Positions 34,471 to 44,755 of a stretch of DNA of 64,000 nt are shown here, one piece after another. The notes under the pieces were generated by a model that saw nothing but the letters and a program-made list of their open reading frames with translations, made no database searches and was not told the origin of the DNA. The translations under genes were made by a program, and so were the position numbers. Source of the DNA: Sphagnum compactum. Taxonomy: Eukaryota > Bryophyta > Sphagnopsida > Sphagnales. The stretch covers positions 5,208,001-5,272,000 of the forward strand of contig OZ234497.1 in the NCBI GenBank assembly GCA_965153455.1, given 5' to 3'. The stretch's first letter is position 1, and every line of letters starts with the position of its first letter.

Positions 34471-34772
34471 TATATCACTATCCTTGTGTTTTTGCATTCA
34501 AACTTTTTGTGCTTATTACTTGGAAACAATAATAACCTTTGTGACATATTAGATTTCATGTATGTGTTGAATACATGATGTCCAAAAAATTTGGGCTATG
34601 GTTTCCTCCATACAAAATCAATTTTAAACAAATTTCTTAGTGCCAATGGCAATAATCTTGATTAATAATCGAAACATTTAGTCATGACATCGTTTAGTAC
34701 GTACATTTGTGTGATTGAACATTGTTTCATGTTGATTTTTGAGTCGTTTGACACTATTTCCCAATCCATCTT

Positions 34773-35147
34773 CTAGACGGTGTAACACCAATCCTGGTGT
34801 AAAATTGCATTTGCTTTTGTGAAGCATATGTTACAAATATTACATGCCAATACTCTCATGTGTGAAGTGGCATGTTCACAAAATGTCACATCACCTTCTT
34901 TACATTCATTTATGAATTTTTGCATTGTAATGACCAATTGTGCAAGAGCCTTTTCCATTGGGGTTGATGAATTTATTGTGTCACTAAACCCTACAATGGC
35001 ACCCATAGGGAGATCACTTTGTTCCATGCTCCTAAGTTCATCAAATTCCATGATCCCATTGTCACCTTCAAAATGTTCATCTTCATCATCATCATTGGAC
35101 TCCAAATCATTTGGAATATGTCGTGGGTCTGCAAACATGTGACCCAA
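34773..35147 (-). pseudogene. Acidic open frame, unknown
   Basis: A 124-codon frame with an acidic run (ESNDDDEDEHFEGDNG) and a C-terminal Cys-rich part (CNICNICFTKANAIL). It probably extends upstream in another frame (to about 35248), implying a frameshift. It resembles the N-terminal regions of some transposon proteins only in composition; I do not recognise a family. Confidence 0.3.
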
Positions 35148-35449
35148 CCTTCCATGATGTGATCCATACCATGTTCCACAGTAATGAATGATATCTTCCT
35201 GAAAAATTTCTGTGCATGTGAGAATAACACAATTTGGTGTTTACACATGTTCCTTCGTAATGCCCATTATTCACATGTGCAACAAAATATTTTGGTGAAT
35301 GGAAATTTCACTTGTCATGACCATATGTGTGTTAGCTATAACATACAGTGTGCTATGGTAGTGAGTAGTGCCTACTTAGGGTTTCTAGGTTTAGGGTTAG
35401 AGGAGAGTGGCTCTTCTGGTAGGACCCACCCTCATGTTGTGAGTGGGGG

Positions 35450-35456
35450 TATAAAG
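35450..35456 (+). promoter_or_regulatory. Candidate retrotransposon TATA box
   Basis: TATAAAG lies in a GTGAGTGGGGG context about 1.15 kb before gag, where a U3/R boundary would be expected. Without a matched LTR pair this is a motif call only. Confidence 0.4.
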
Positions 35457-36597
35457 TGTTAGAGAGGGCTCAAAGAACATAGTTCTTTGAGTTGAACCTA
35501 GAACATTGGGAGTAATTGGAGTTAGTGGAGCTTCGAGCTATGGTGTCCCGTTAGCATCGGCCTAGATTCTCTGAGTGGAGTGGGCTTGGTTTGACTGTAT
35601 GTGTTTGCATCACGAGTTTTATGATAGTAAATCTTTCTCGTGACATTTTCACTCAAAGCACTATGTTTTTTGGAAGTAGTTAAACTGTGGGGGTTTTGTG
35701 ATCTCGCTCTCTGGTTGTGTGGCCGAACTAGGAGTGGCTGGTGTCAAAAGGAACACCTTGGCGAAAGCTTTTCAACACACCAAAGAATGTTGGATTTCGT
35801 TGAGCGGATCAAAAGTTATGATCATTTGAAGTTGCTAGTTTAGGGTTTGACAATTTTTAGTGACAGTTTATCAGCGACGTTAATTTCTTAGATAAGTGAA
35901 AATTTCCTTGAAGAAAGTTGCTGAAAATTGGTAGGAGTGTAGCTAGAGACCCGATCTACAATCTGGCAAAGACAGATTGTGTTTTCATTGAGCGGTTTAT
36001 GCGTTATGTTTGTTTTTGTGGTGACGGTTTTTTCTGGTTTGTGCACACCTAGTGCGGAAGCACTGTCGGATTTTTAGTTAAATAACTAGGGAAGATCATG
36101 TGGTACAATTTTGTGAAGTTGTTGCTTGAGGGTTGAATTGCATCTGGGAATTGTTTGGGATTTTTTTGGTGGAGCCAATTGGGAGTATTGACCTTCGAAA
36201 GATCTCAAGTTTGTGTAGATTTATGCCCAAGTTTTTCTTCAGCGATTTTTCGTAGGTCATATCTCGGCACACAAACCTTCTTTTTAGTTGAGTTTTTGAA
36301 GGAAGGAAGATCTAGTTGTCCTCTACATTCTGGTCGAAGTAGATTGGCATTTGGTGTGAGAACGGTGGAGATATGGTTGTTTGAGTGCTTGCAGCCCAAT
36401 TTTGCAACTTTTGGCTATGGCGGATTAGGGATTTCACCGGAAATTGAGCTTTTGGCTAGTGGGGAGCACATTTTTCGACTTGTTGTGGTGGGCCGGTTGG
36501 ATGAGTTGAGCCGCTATTCAACTAGGTGGTTGAGTTGAGTACTCGTTTCTAGTAGCAATTCGGGCACGAGGTCGACGGTATTTAGTGGTGATTCAAT

Positions 36598-37815
36598 TTG
36601 GGTACTGGGTTTGGTGATTGGGTCATCACGGAGCAGTTTGGTGGTCCTGTGGGGGACCATGGTGGAGATGGTGGAGTTACACGTAGTGGGTTGAGGTATC
36701 GACTACCTTCCCCCACATCATCGGTTGTTGAGGAGGACGAGGTTATCGTGAATAACAAGTCTTCCATATTACCGTCTAGTATTGCGGCCCCATTGATTTG
36801 GGATATGGACGGGGGTTCTGGGGCCACGAAGGGCCCCCGATGTTACTCAAGTGCAATGGGCACCATCGAGTTGGAGGACTTCATTCAGAAGTTTGATTCT
36901 TGGTGTGATATGCAGATGTTACGTAACGCCAGATTGTTCTCACCCTTCTTGGCATGGAAGGGATTGTTTCAGCACTTGAAGGGTCCTCCGATGGATGATT
37001 ATCATGAGTTTCGGAAAAATCATGCTACTGAGATTGAGGAGTGGAGGCAGCATTGGTCTCCATCCTATGTATCTATTACTCACGGTGGTGTTGTTAGTGG
37101 TGGTACTACTACACCGTCTACTCCTAGTACGAGCACACAGGTTGTTCCCCCACCTCCGTTTAACCCTATCACGGAGTTATTTTTGAGGCTGAAGAAGAAC
37201 TACCAGGGGGTGAAGACGGAGAAGTTGAAGAATCTTCAGGAATTTGAGCGAAAGATTAGTGAGAGTCTTTGTGAGGCATACACTCGTATGCGACGGTTGA
37301 TTGCAGTTACCCAGGGGGTGACAGAGGCTCAAGTAGTCCAATTTTGGTATGGGATTATAGACAAGGAGTTGCGACGGAGAGCACGCAATGTGACTTTCAT
37401 GAGTGACGATTCTCCCACATTGGCCCATGTGTTTGCTTTGTCTGAGAAGATAGAGCTTAACATGGTGGAGGAGAGGGTGGTGACATCTGGATTCAATAAG
37501 GATATAGTTACTACTTCTCGTGGACAACAGTCCACCTCACAACCTCGTACTAGTGGAGGTGGGAATCGTGGAGGTCAGGTACGACCTCAGTCACGTTCTG
37601 GAGGGACAGGTACACAAAGACAATTGCCTTCATTCGCAAGTCAATAGCAGGGACAGTCTTGTTGGACATGTGGTGGTGCTCATATTCGGAGGGATTGTCC
37701 ACAGGAGAGTGGTGGACAGACTTTGGCTGATGGATCTCAGTCGGCACAAGTTCAATGTGATTACTATGGCCGTGTCGGCCACCCTCGTGAGTGTTGTTTT
37801 GACCTTTACCCATAA
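36598..37815 (+). pseudogene. gag: gag (capsid/nucleocapsid) of the retrotransposon
   Basis: A 349-codon open frame to TAG 37645-37647, continuing in phase to TAA 37813-37815. An N-terminal Gly/Ser/Pro-rich part is followed by a capsid-like helical region (residues about 90-135 and 185-290; e.g. FIQKFDSWCDMQMLRNARLF and LKNLQEFERKISESLCEAYT) and a Gly/Arg/Gln-rich RNA-binding linker. After the first stop come two zinc knuckles: one CX2CX3HX4C (37660-37698, one residue shorter than usual) and one in which the second Cys is Tyr (37756-37794). The frame here begins with TTG; no upstream in-frame ATG was established. Gag would package the element RNA in cytoplasmic particles. Confidence 0.75.
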
Positions 37816-38685
37816 TTGAGATTAGGTCGTGGTGGAGTGGCTCAAAGAGATCGTGGTGATAAAGGTGGTAGAAGTGGTGGGGGTGGTAGAGGTACACCAA
37901 CGGTTAGGGCACCTCCCGTGATCACTTCTCTCCCTACGACAAAAGCAACTATGGCTGCTAGGATTGAGCAGTTGGAGCACAGGCTTGCTACCATGGCAAG
38001 TTTCCAGCATCGATCACATTCAAAAGGTGAGGCTCCCACATCTTATGGGGGAGATGATCTCTTTTATATGGCTAGTGTAGCACAAATTAAGGTGTTCGTT
38101 GTAATGACGAGAGGTGTCACTCGAGCCTCGGAGCCACGTGGGGCAACTGTGGAGTTGGATCCATAGAGGGGTGAAGCTGGTAGACAAGCCAGGCTTCCCC
38201 AATCATTCTTGTTGTCTGAAGTGGTTAGGACTCCTTCCATGGGTCCTACACCGCCTATTGAGCCAACAGTGGGGCCAACAGCATCGACATCACATGTAGT
38301 GGACACAGATGTATCATCGAGTGCAGTGTCGCGGATGGTGACTTCAGTGTTGGGATCCCCAACATTTTCGACTAATGATTTGATGGCGTCAGGAGTTGAC
38401 TTAACTCGTGTATTTCGACTACCAACCACATTGTGTGAACGTGGGAGTGTTGTTGCTACAAGTGCCGAGGTGTGTGAGGGTGTTGATGTGGGGCAACTTG
38501 TGGCGGGGGATGTTGTTGTGGAACAACTCGTGGTATCAGGTGTGGATAGTCCTTGGCAGGCGGCGGCGGCTAAGATGGATGCATTACCAGCTCGACTAGC
38601 CATTGATCGTGAGAGGCTTACACCTAGTGTATGTATGTTGGACAATCGGAGTGGTATTTTCCGGTTGGTGAGTCCTACGGGCTAG

Positions 38686-39100
38686 GTGTATAGACTAGAT
38701 CGGGTTTTGTTGGATTCTAGTGGCCAACCCTTGATGTTGGGGAAGGCAGCATGTATTGGTTTGGGTATTTGGAGGTCAGAGCTTGAGCCATGCCCATTCC
38801 AAATTCAGACATCACTTGGTGGAGCCAGTGATAGGTCTAACTTCATGACACGTGAGAGATTGTCGGTGCAAATGAAACCGGATCATGTGACAGATATCTC
38901 TAGGTTGGGAGTGACTGCTATTGTTACAGCAGTTGAATCGTATGATGTACTAATTGGAGGTGTTGTGTTGTATCCGATGGGTTTTCAGATGGATTATTGG
39001 ACAAAGACAACGACTTATCGACTTGGTTGGCAGTCTGGGGATGGACAGATGAGCCAGGTGCCTGTGAGATTTATTTCTGGGGTTCGACCAGGAGGGTCTC
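38686..39100 (+). pseudogene. Aspartic protease domain of the retrotransposon
   Basis: Same phase as gag, after a low-complexity linker (38209-38685) and a TAG at 38683-38685. The active-site region reads VLLDSSGQPLMLGKAACIGL (38704 onward). The normal retropepsin triad is Asp-Ser/Thr-Gly, but here it is DSSG (38713-38724), so the active site looks mutated. The later YDVLIGGVVLYPMGFQMDYW (near 38940-39000) fits the C-terminal flap and ILG-type region of retropepsins. Its role would be to cut the Gag-Pol polyprotein. Confidence 0.65.
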
Positions 39101-39417
39101 CCCTAGAGGTGTTGGCATCAGTTGCTGGTTTTAGTGGAGTGGTCACTTGGCCAGGTGACTTGTTGGAGGGCAACATTTCAGCCATTGACACTTCGGTTTA
39201 CGAGGATATAGAAGAGGTTTCTAGCTTTGTTGAAGTAGTGTCCTCCTCATTGGATGTTCCACTTTGGTGTTCGAGTGGGCTGTTACAGCAGGATGGTGAT
39301 CGTTTCGTATCACAGGCTTGGCGTGAGGCTTTTGTGCCTATGGAGGAGGAAGAGTTTCCACATCGAACTCCTATTTCTGGTCATGTTGGGTTGTCTCCAT
39401 TGGATACTACACCCATT

Positions 39418-40410
39418 GCGTGGGAATATCCTTCTGAGGGTATTTGCGTGTTGGATCTATTTGGTGGGATCAGCACTGGTTTGGCAGCAATGCTTCAAGC
39501 GGGTATTCTAGTTCGGAAGTACCTTTACGTGGAGAGAAATGAAACCGCGAGGAGGGTTTCATCGTGCCATCTTACATTATTGATGCAGCGATATCCTGAG
39601 TTGTTGCCGAGGTCGACTATTCGAGGATATTAGCGGGCTTTGCCATCAGACATTACATTGTTGGGGGCCGCAAGACCTTACGAGAGTTGGTCCTATTAAT
39701 TTGGTGATTGCTGGATGGCCATGCCAAGGTCATACTCGGGCTGGTCATGGTGAGGGATTACGTGACCCTTGATCACGTATGTTTTGGGAGATGTTGCGGG
39801 TGTTACGCCATCTTCAAACACATCAGGCACGTGTTCCCGCGTACATTCTGGAGAATGTACCTTTGTTGGGTGATACTAGGTCTCATGTGATTGCAAGTGT
39901 ACACCAAATCCGGTCTTGGATTGGACAAGTGGTTTTATTGGATGCAGCGAGGGTTGGCTCGCGTGCTCATCATCCCCGATTGTGGTGGACGAACTTGTTG
40001 CCAAAGGAGGTGTTGAAACGGGCATATGAGACAGTACCACGATCTTCTCACCTCATAGTGGATAGTATCTTAGATATTGGGCGACATTCTCAGGTGGTGA
40101 AAGTTGTTGATAGGTCACCCATGGCAGTGGTGAACTGAGTGGGACAGCCTAGGATGGCGTTACCCACATTTGTCAGTTTTCCAGCATCACATGCCTATAG
40201 AGAGGGTGGTCTTGGGCTTGTATGGGATAGTTGTTTGCAGCAATTGGTGGAGCCCAACGTCGATGAGAGAGAGCGTGCAATGGGGTTTCCTACAGGAGTG
40301 ACATTTGTCCCTTCTATTTCCGAGGCTTCACGTCGACAAGTGTTGGGTCAAGCTATGGACCTGAATTGTTTGACTTGGATTGTTAGCCTTGGTATGGCTG
40401 AGCAACGTCG
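39418..40410 (+). pseudogene. C5 cytosine DNA methyltransferase domain (DNMT3-like) inside pol
   Basis: Motifs occur in the standard unpermuted order. Motif I (SAM binding) VLDLFGGISTGL is at 39448-39483. Motif IV GWPCQ has the catalytic Cys codon at 39722-39724. Motif VI ENV is at 39851-39859. Motif VIII DAARVGSRAHHPRLWW comes from 39941, then a target-recognition region. Motif IX RERAMGFP is near 40267-40290 and a motif X-like VLGQAMDLN near 40345. The MGFP and FGGI...TGL forms resemble animal and plant DNMT3 more than CMT or MET1, and plant DRM enzymes have permuted motifs. It would transfer methyl from S-adenosylmethionine to cytosine C5. It follows the protease and precedes RT. Breaks: TAG 39631-39633, a one-base shift in a G-run near 39665, TGA 39770-39772 and TGA 40136-40138. 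Key catalytic residues themselves survive. Confidence 0.85.
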
Positions 40411-40649
40411 GCTCAGAGCCACATTTGTAGTAGTTACACCTCTTGTGCTTGCTGTCCACTGTGATGGTAGAGGCATCGACTGGGGGCGGGGACAGTTGTA
40501 CTTTTCATCCTTGGAATACATGGGATGTGTTGGGAGAGCATGTGAAGGTTGTGGCCCATGCTGTTGGAGGAGTTTGTTGCTCCATTGGTGTTCCATTGGG
40601 TGATTTGGAGGAGCGTGTGGCTTTTCCCAAGGTTTTTGCGTAGCAACCC

Positions 40650-42125
40650 ATGGCATCATCCTCTTCCTCTAGTGTGTCTATCGAGGAGACTTGGGAGCCT
40701 TTGATGGGGCCCAAGCTAATAGGAGGAGAGAGGCGACGATTGATGCAATTCCTAAAAGCTTACAAGAGTTGTTTTGCCTTTAGTATGAAAGAGTTGGGTG
40801 CTTTGATTGGACCTGGTATACGGATTGAGTTGGCTAGTGACACGCCAATCTTCCGTCGTCCTTCTAGATATAGTGATATGCAGAGGGACCTGATTCGGAG
40901 TCGGACGTTAGATCTATTGGAGGCTGGATTAGTGGAGTTATCGCATGTTGAGTACGCATCAGCCACTGTCATGCCTACCAAAAAGGATGTACATGGCAAC
41001 TACACGGATAAGCAGATGTGTGGAGACTACCGTCCTATCAATCGGCAGACTAAGTCCGATAAGTATGCCATGCTTACACCTGAAGAAATCTTTGATGTTG
41101 TGGGACATGTGAAGGTTTTTAGTACACTTGATCTTCGAACAGGGTACCATCAGTTGCTGATTCGAGAGGAGGACAAGGCCAAGACTGCATTTTGGGGCGT
41201 CAACTCTCACGGCAAGGATTGTTTGTATCAGTGGAAGTTCTTACCTTTTGGGTTGAAAAACGCGCCTGCCGAATTTCAACGTGTGATGGATAAGATCTTA
41301 GCAAGGTTAGATTTTGTCCGATGTTATATCGATGATATTGTGGTATATAGTGATACCGTGGAAGAACACCAAATTCATCTACAAATTGTGTTTCAGCGGT
41401 TGAAGGCTCATGGTCTTCATCTACATCTTGGGAAGTGTAAGTTCTTCCAGGAGAGTGTGGAGTATCTGGGTCATGTGATCTACCCAGGTGGTTTGGGAAT
41501 GCAACAAGCCAAGGTGGAGGTTATTGCACGTATTTCGCGTCCCACGGATGTGAGTAGGGTTCGCACTTTCATGGGATTGACGAACTACTATCGCAGGTAT
41601 GTCAAAGGCTTTAGTGCGACGGCAAAGCCTTTGAACATGTTGTTGAAGTTGGATCAGGAGTGGCAGTGGGGTGATGAGCAAGAGCGAGTTTTTGTCGAAC
41701 TCAAGGTTAGGTTAGTTGCAGCTCCTATCTTGAGGAGACCTATTAGGGGGCATCCATTCCAGCTACACACTGATTGGAGTATGTTGGGACTTGGAGCGGT
41801 GTTGACACAGTGTGATGATGAAGGGAAGGAGTTTGTGGTGGCCTATGCGAGTCGTTCGAACAATGTAGCGGAGTCACGCTATAGTTTTTACGAGGGAGAG
41901 TGTTTGGTAGCGGTGTGGGTTGTTGCACACTTCAGGTGTTACTTGTTTGGCACACAATTTACCCTTGTCACTGATCACCAGCTGTTCAAGTGGTTGATGG
42001 AGTCCGATAAACTTACGGGAAAGCTTGCACGGTGGGTTCTCATCTTACAGGACTATGACTTCTAGGTGGTGCATAAACCTGGAGTTACAAACCTTGATGC
42101 CGATGGGTTGAACGGAACCCATGCA
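40650..42125 (+). pseudogene. pol: Reverse transcriptase and RNase H
   Basis: A 471-codon frame, the longest intact piece of the element, reached through a linker frame (40443-40643) ending in TAG. RT signatures: LDLRTGYHQLLI, LPFGLKNAPAEFQRVMD, and the catalytic YIDD at 41325-41336 followed by IVVYS. Thumb/connection: LGHVIYPGGLG and FMGLTNYYRRYVKGF, typical of Ty3/gypsy. RNase H: HTDWSMLGLGAVLTQ (first Asp), YEGECLVAVW (Glu), VTDHQLFKWL (Asp), then TAG 42063-42065 and, past it in phase, the final NLDADGLN. The protein would copy element RNA into DNA in the cytoplasmic particle. It looks intact apart from the terminal stop. Confidence 0.95.
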
Positions 42126-42346
42126 CTAGCCAGGAAGATAATACTGGAGCTAGATGGCATGGTGAGGTTGATGAGGAGATGGTGCCAGGTTGGCATGCAT
42201 CGGCCTTTCTGTGCTTGTTGGGTGTGGACTCTAGTATGGAGGGCCACGTGACATCTTACTCTAGTCAAAGGGTAGATGGCTAGTCTTCAGATCCTGAGGT
42301 TGGGGATGGTAGCATCGATCACCATGATGTTCATGATGATACATTA

Positions 42347-43413
42347 GTGTTGGAGTTTTTACGAACCAGTATGGTGTCAGGCATGGTGAGTGCTAAGGAG
42401 AGAGACCGTGTTCTCCAACGAGCTAAGAGGTATCAGTTGGAGGGGACACATATCCTCCAAGTGTGGGAGGATGGTAGGGTATGGATTGTACCACATCCAG
42501 ACCACAGAAGGCATATTGTGCAGCATGCCCATGAGGAGTTGGGGCATTTTGGAGTAAAGCGGACATATAACTTACTCCTAGGTCAGTATTGGTGGCGTGG
42601 TATGCACATCGATGTGCAATGATTAGTGTCACATTCCATGGTTTGTGATAGGGTGAGGGCATCGTTCAATGTCCCTACACCACAGTTACACCCCTTGCCT
42701 ATTATGGGGTTTGGTTATCGCTGGAGTTTGGACTTTGCGGGACCATTACCATTGACGGTACAATACAACAAATATGTGTTGGTGATGGTGGAGCACTTCT
42801 CCAAGTGGATTGAGTTGGTGCCATCCCCTGACAAATCCAGCGAGGGAGTAGCGTATGCAATCCTTGATAGGGTGCTTAGTCATTTTGGTGCACCAACTGA
42901 AGTGTTGACCGATCAAAGTACGGAGTTTCAAGGTGAGTTTCAGGTCTTGTGTGACAAGGCGTTGATTGATCATCGAACCACGTCTCGAGATCATCCAGAG
43001 GCAAATGGTTTAGCTGAACGTGTGGTACAAACGGTGAAAAGGACATGGCGCAAATATGGCTTGCAAAAAGGCCACCTAGGGGATTGGGATATTCAGTCAC
43101 CATGGTTGGCCATGGGATATCGATTCAGTCGTCAAGCATCCTTGGCTTCCTTCTCACCTTATTTTGCCGAAATCTAGACTTGCCAACAACGATTCGTCAT
43201 GAGTCTAGTGAGGTGGTGAACCTTGATGACCCGAAGATGTGGTTGAGGGTGTGTTTTCAACGTGCAGAGCTTTTTCGAAGAGTTATGCTAGCAGCGTTTG
43301 AAAACCTTGCCATTGTTCAACACAGGGATACATTGCGATATGCGATTATCCGGGGTGGAGGTTATCGACCATCGATTCGTAGGTTCCATGTGGGGGACTA
43401 TGTCTATTTGTAG
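42347..43413 (+). pseudogene. Integrase (HHCC and DDE core)
   Basis: Two adjoining frames (42347-42622 and 42626-43177) are split by TGA 42620-42622; a shift near 43160 continues to 43413. The zinc-binding region has HEELGHFGVKRTY, but the first Cys of the expected Cys pair is Ser (SMVC). Catalytic residues are all present: Asp in SLDFAGPLP (42731-42733), Asp in LTDQSTEF (42911-42913) and Glu in NGLAERVVQ (43016-43018), the last two 35 positions apart as expected. This enzyme would insert element DNA into chromosomes. Confidence 0.9.
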
Positions 43414-43767
43414 CAGACTACACCAACAACATTGGATGTAACGGCAGGCTGCACTATCTTACGAGTGCGAGAGGTGTTAGCTTCTGGAGTTCTCATGTTG
43501 GAGGGTTGTGATGGTGTTGTTTGGAAGGACCATGTGCGTAATTGTGCGCCATGTCACCTCCCAAATGTGGATGGTACAGTTGACCCAAGTTTGGCAATGG
43601 TACGGGCTGGCTTGAGGTGTATGTTATGTGGGTCTAAAGGTGGAGCAACCCATATGTTGGTGTGTGATAGATGTTCTAAGGGTTGGCACATGGCGTGCAT
43701 GACTCCACCTATGGATGTTGTTTTCGTTGGACGGTGGGTTTGTCCTCGTTGTACTTTGGAGGGGTAG
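43414..43767 (+). pseudogene. Integrase C-terminal domain fused to a PHD finger
   Basis: In phase with the preceding frame after TAG 43411-43413. An SH3-like integrase tail (TILRVREVLASGVLMLEG) is followed by a C4HC3 PHD finger at 43618-43752: CMLC, then CDRC, GWHMAC and CPRC. Both conserved Trp positions (W before His, and RWVC before the last pair) are present. The spacing is Cys-2-Cys-11-Cys-2-Cys-4-His-2-Cys-14-Cys-2-Cys. The frame ends at TAG 43765-43767. In other Ty3/gypsy lineages this spot may hold a chromodomain that steers integration; a PHD finger could do the same through histone H3 tails. This role is inference. Confidence 0.85.
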
Positions 43768-43920
43768 ATAACTTGATCTTCACATGGTATGGATTGTAGA
43801 TGGGCGACTAACGATGGGGCAACATAGCACCCGGCCTTTTGATTTGTGCACCCGCGAAGGTATATAGCATGTAGAAGATGTATAGGGCTACCTGGAAGTT
43901 AGAGGGACCTAACCACCAGC

Positions 43921-44150
43921 TAGGGGGGCGAGTTGTGGTACACATGTATTTGTGTATGTTCTCGTCCATGTTATGTGTTTGTGTGTGTATGTGAGTATGG
44001 TATGTCAGCGATGTATGTTGTATGACAATATGTATTCGCACGACACACCCCGTAAGTGACATTAGGAAGGCGTTGGTTCCGTATGCTCCAAGTTCCATCA
44101 GTTTCAAGGGTTGGTTGGTACACATGGGTGAGTGGAATAAGGGCTGCCTT
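43921..44150 (+). other. Polypurine tract and start of a presumed 3' LTR
   Basis: AGGGGGGCG at 43922-43930 is followed by TGTGGTACAC from 43934, the usual layout of a polypurine tract before a TG-starting LTR. No matching copy was found upstream of gag, and the block is cut off near 44150-44210 by Mutator-like sequence. Confidence 0.4.
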
Positions 44151-44209
44151 TCCACATTTCATGTAATAATGGCCTCCATAACCTTGTTTTTTATGAAACC
44201 CCTTTTTTT

Positions 44210-44755
44210 CATTTCCAATGTGTGCATGTAGTGGCATGCAATGGTGGTTGTTAATCGCCCACCAAACAATCAATCCTACACTCTCTATGGCCTTTTATGT
44301 CAAGAGCAAACCAACGTTTCAACGCGCCATGATATGATTCAATGCTCGCTTGGGTGTCTTGGTTGGAATGGGGCACTTTTCAAACACCCACCATTCATAA
44401 TTCTACAATCATAAACACAATGCACAAGGATGAATAACATTATTACAAAAGAATTTTGAATACTAAACCATGATAAATATTATCACTTACCAAATTGATG
44501 GTAATAAGTCCAAAAGTAATTTATCCACACATCACCAGGCCTATGTTTGTGAACGCTTTCTTTCATAGCAACCTTCCCATGTTCTTTGAAGTCATCAATT
44601 GTTTCTCCATGATTGATGGACATGTACATCACATCACGAAGGTTTTGGAAGATTCCACCCCGCACCTTCACATCTTTGATTTTTTCAGTACATTGTAAGC
44701 GCCATGCTTTGAGAACATGCCAACAACAAAGGTAGATGGAAACCTTGTCCATACC
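44210..44755 (-). pseudogene. Mutator-like transposase remnant B
   Basis: Reading downward, the frame 44483-44752 has YLCCWHVLKAWRLQCTEKIK, the Cys/His motif after the second catalytic Asp. After a shift, SIESYHGALKRWF lies near 44310-44350 with the expected third acidic residue (Glu), followed by RECRIDCLVGD. The N-terminal two thirds are missing. It is related to remnant A. Stops and a frameshift make it inactive. Confidence 0.65.

Larger units (their letters stand above)
35330..44150 (+). mobile_element. Degenerate Ty3/gypsy-type retrotransposon with DNA methyltransferase and PHD finger
   Basis: The coding order on the plus strand is gag (with zinc knuckles), protease, C5 cytosine methyltransferase, reverse transcriptase, RNase H, integrase, PHD finger. 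The order RT-RNase H-integrase defines the Ty3/gypsy (Metaviridae) type; the methyltransferase and PHD finger are additions. A U3-like promoter region lies near 35330-35640 and a polypurine tract near 43922-43930. I could not find two matching LTRs, so both ends are approximate and probably eroded; a Mutator-like fragment abuts the right end. The body is more GC-rich than the AT-rich surroundings. Stops occur at 37645, 37813, 38164, 38683, 39631, 39770, 40136, 40641, 42063, 42620 and 43411 (first base). Frame changes occur near 39665, between about 40395 and 40443, near 42250-42345 and near 43160. This copy cannot make a full polyprotein. Confidence 0.9.

Noticed and set aside
34773-35147. N-terminal part of a CACTA (TNP2-type) transposase
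   Set aside because: Only general acidity and a few Cys residues agree; no signature motif was found, so it is listed as an unknown frame instead.
36155-36538. 127-codon frame before gag
   Set aside because: It ends before gag in a different frame, has no gag or other motif, and sits in the expected untranslated leader of the element.
38064-38645. 193-codon minus-strand frame
   Set aside because: It is a shadow of the Gly/Val/Thr-rich gag-protease linker on the plus strand.
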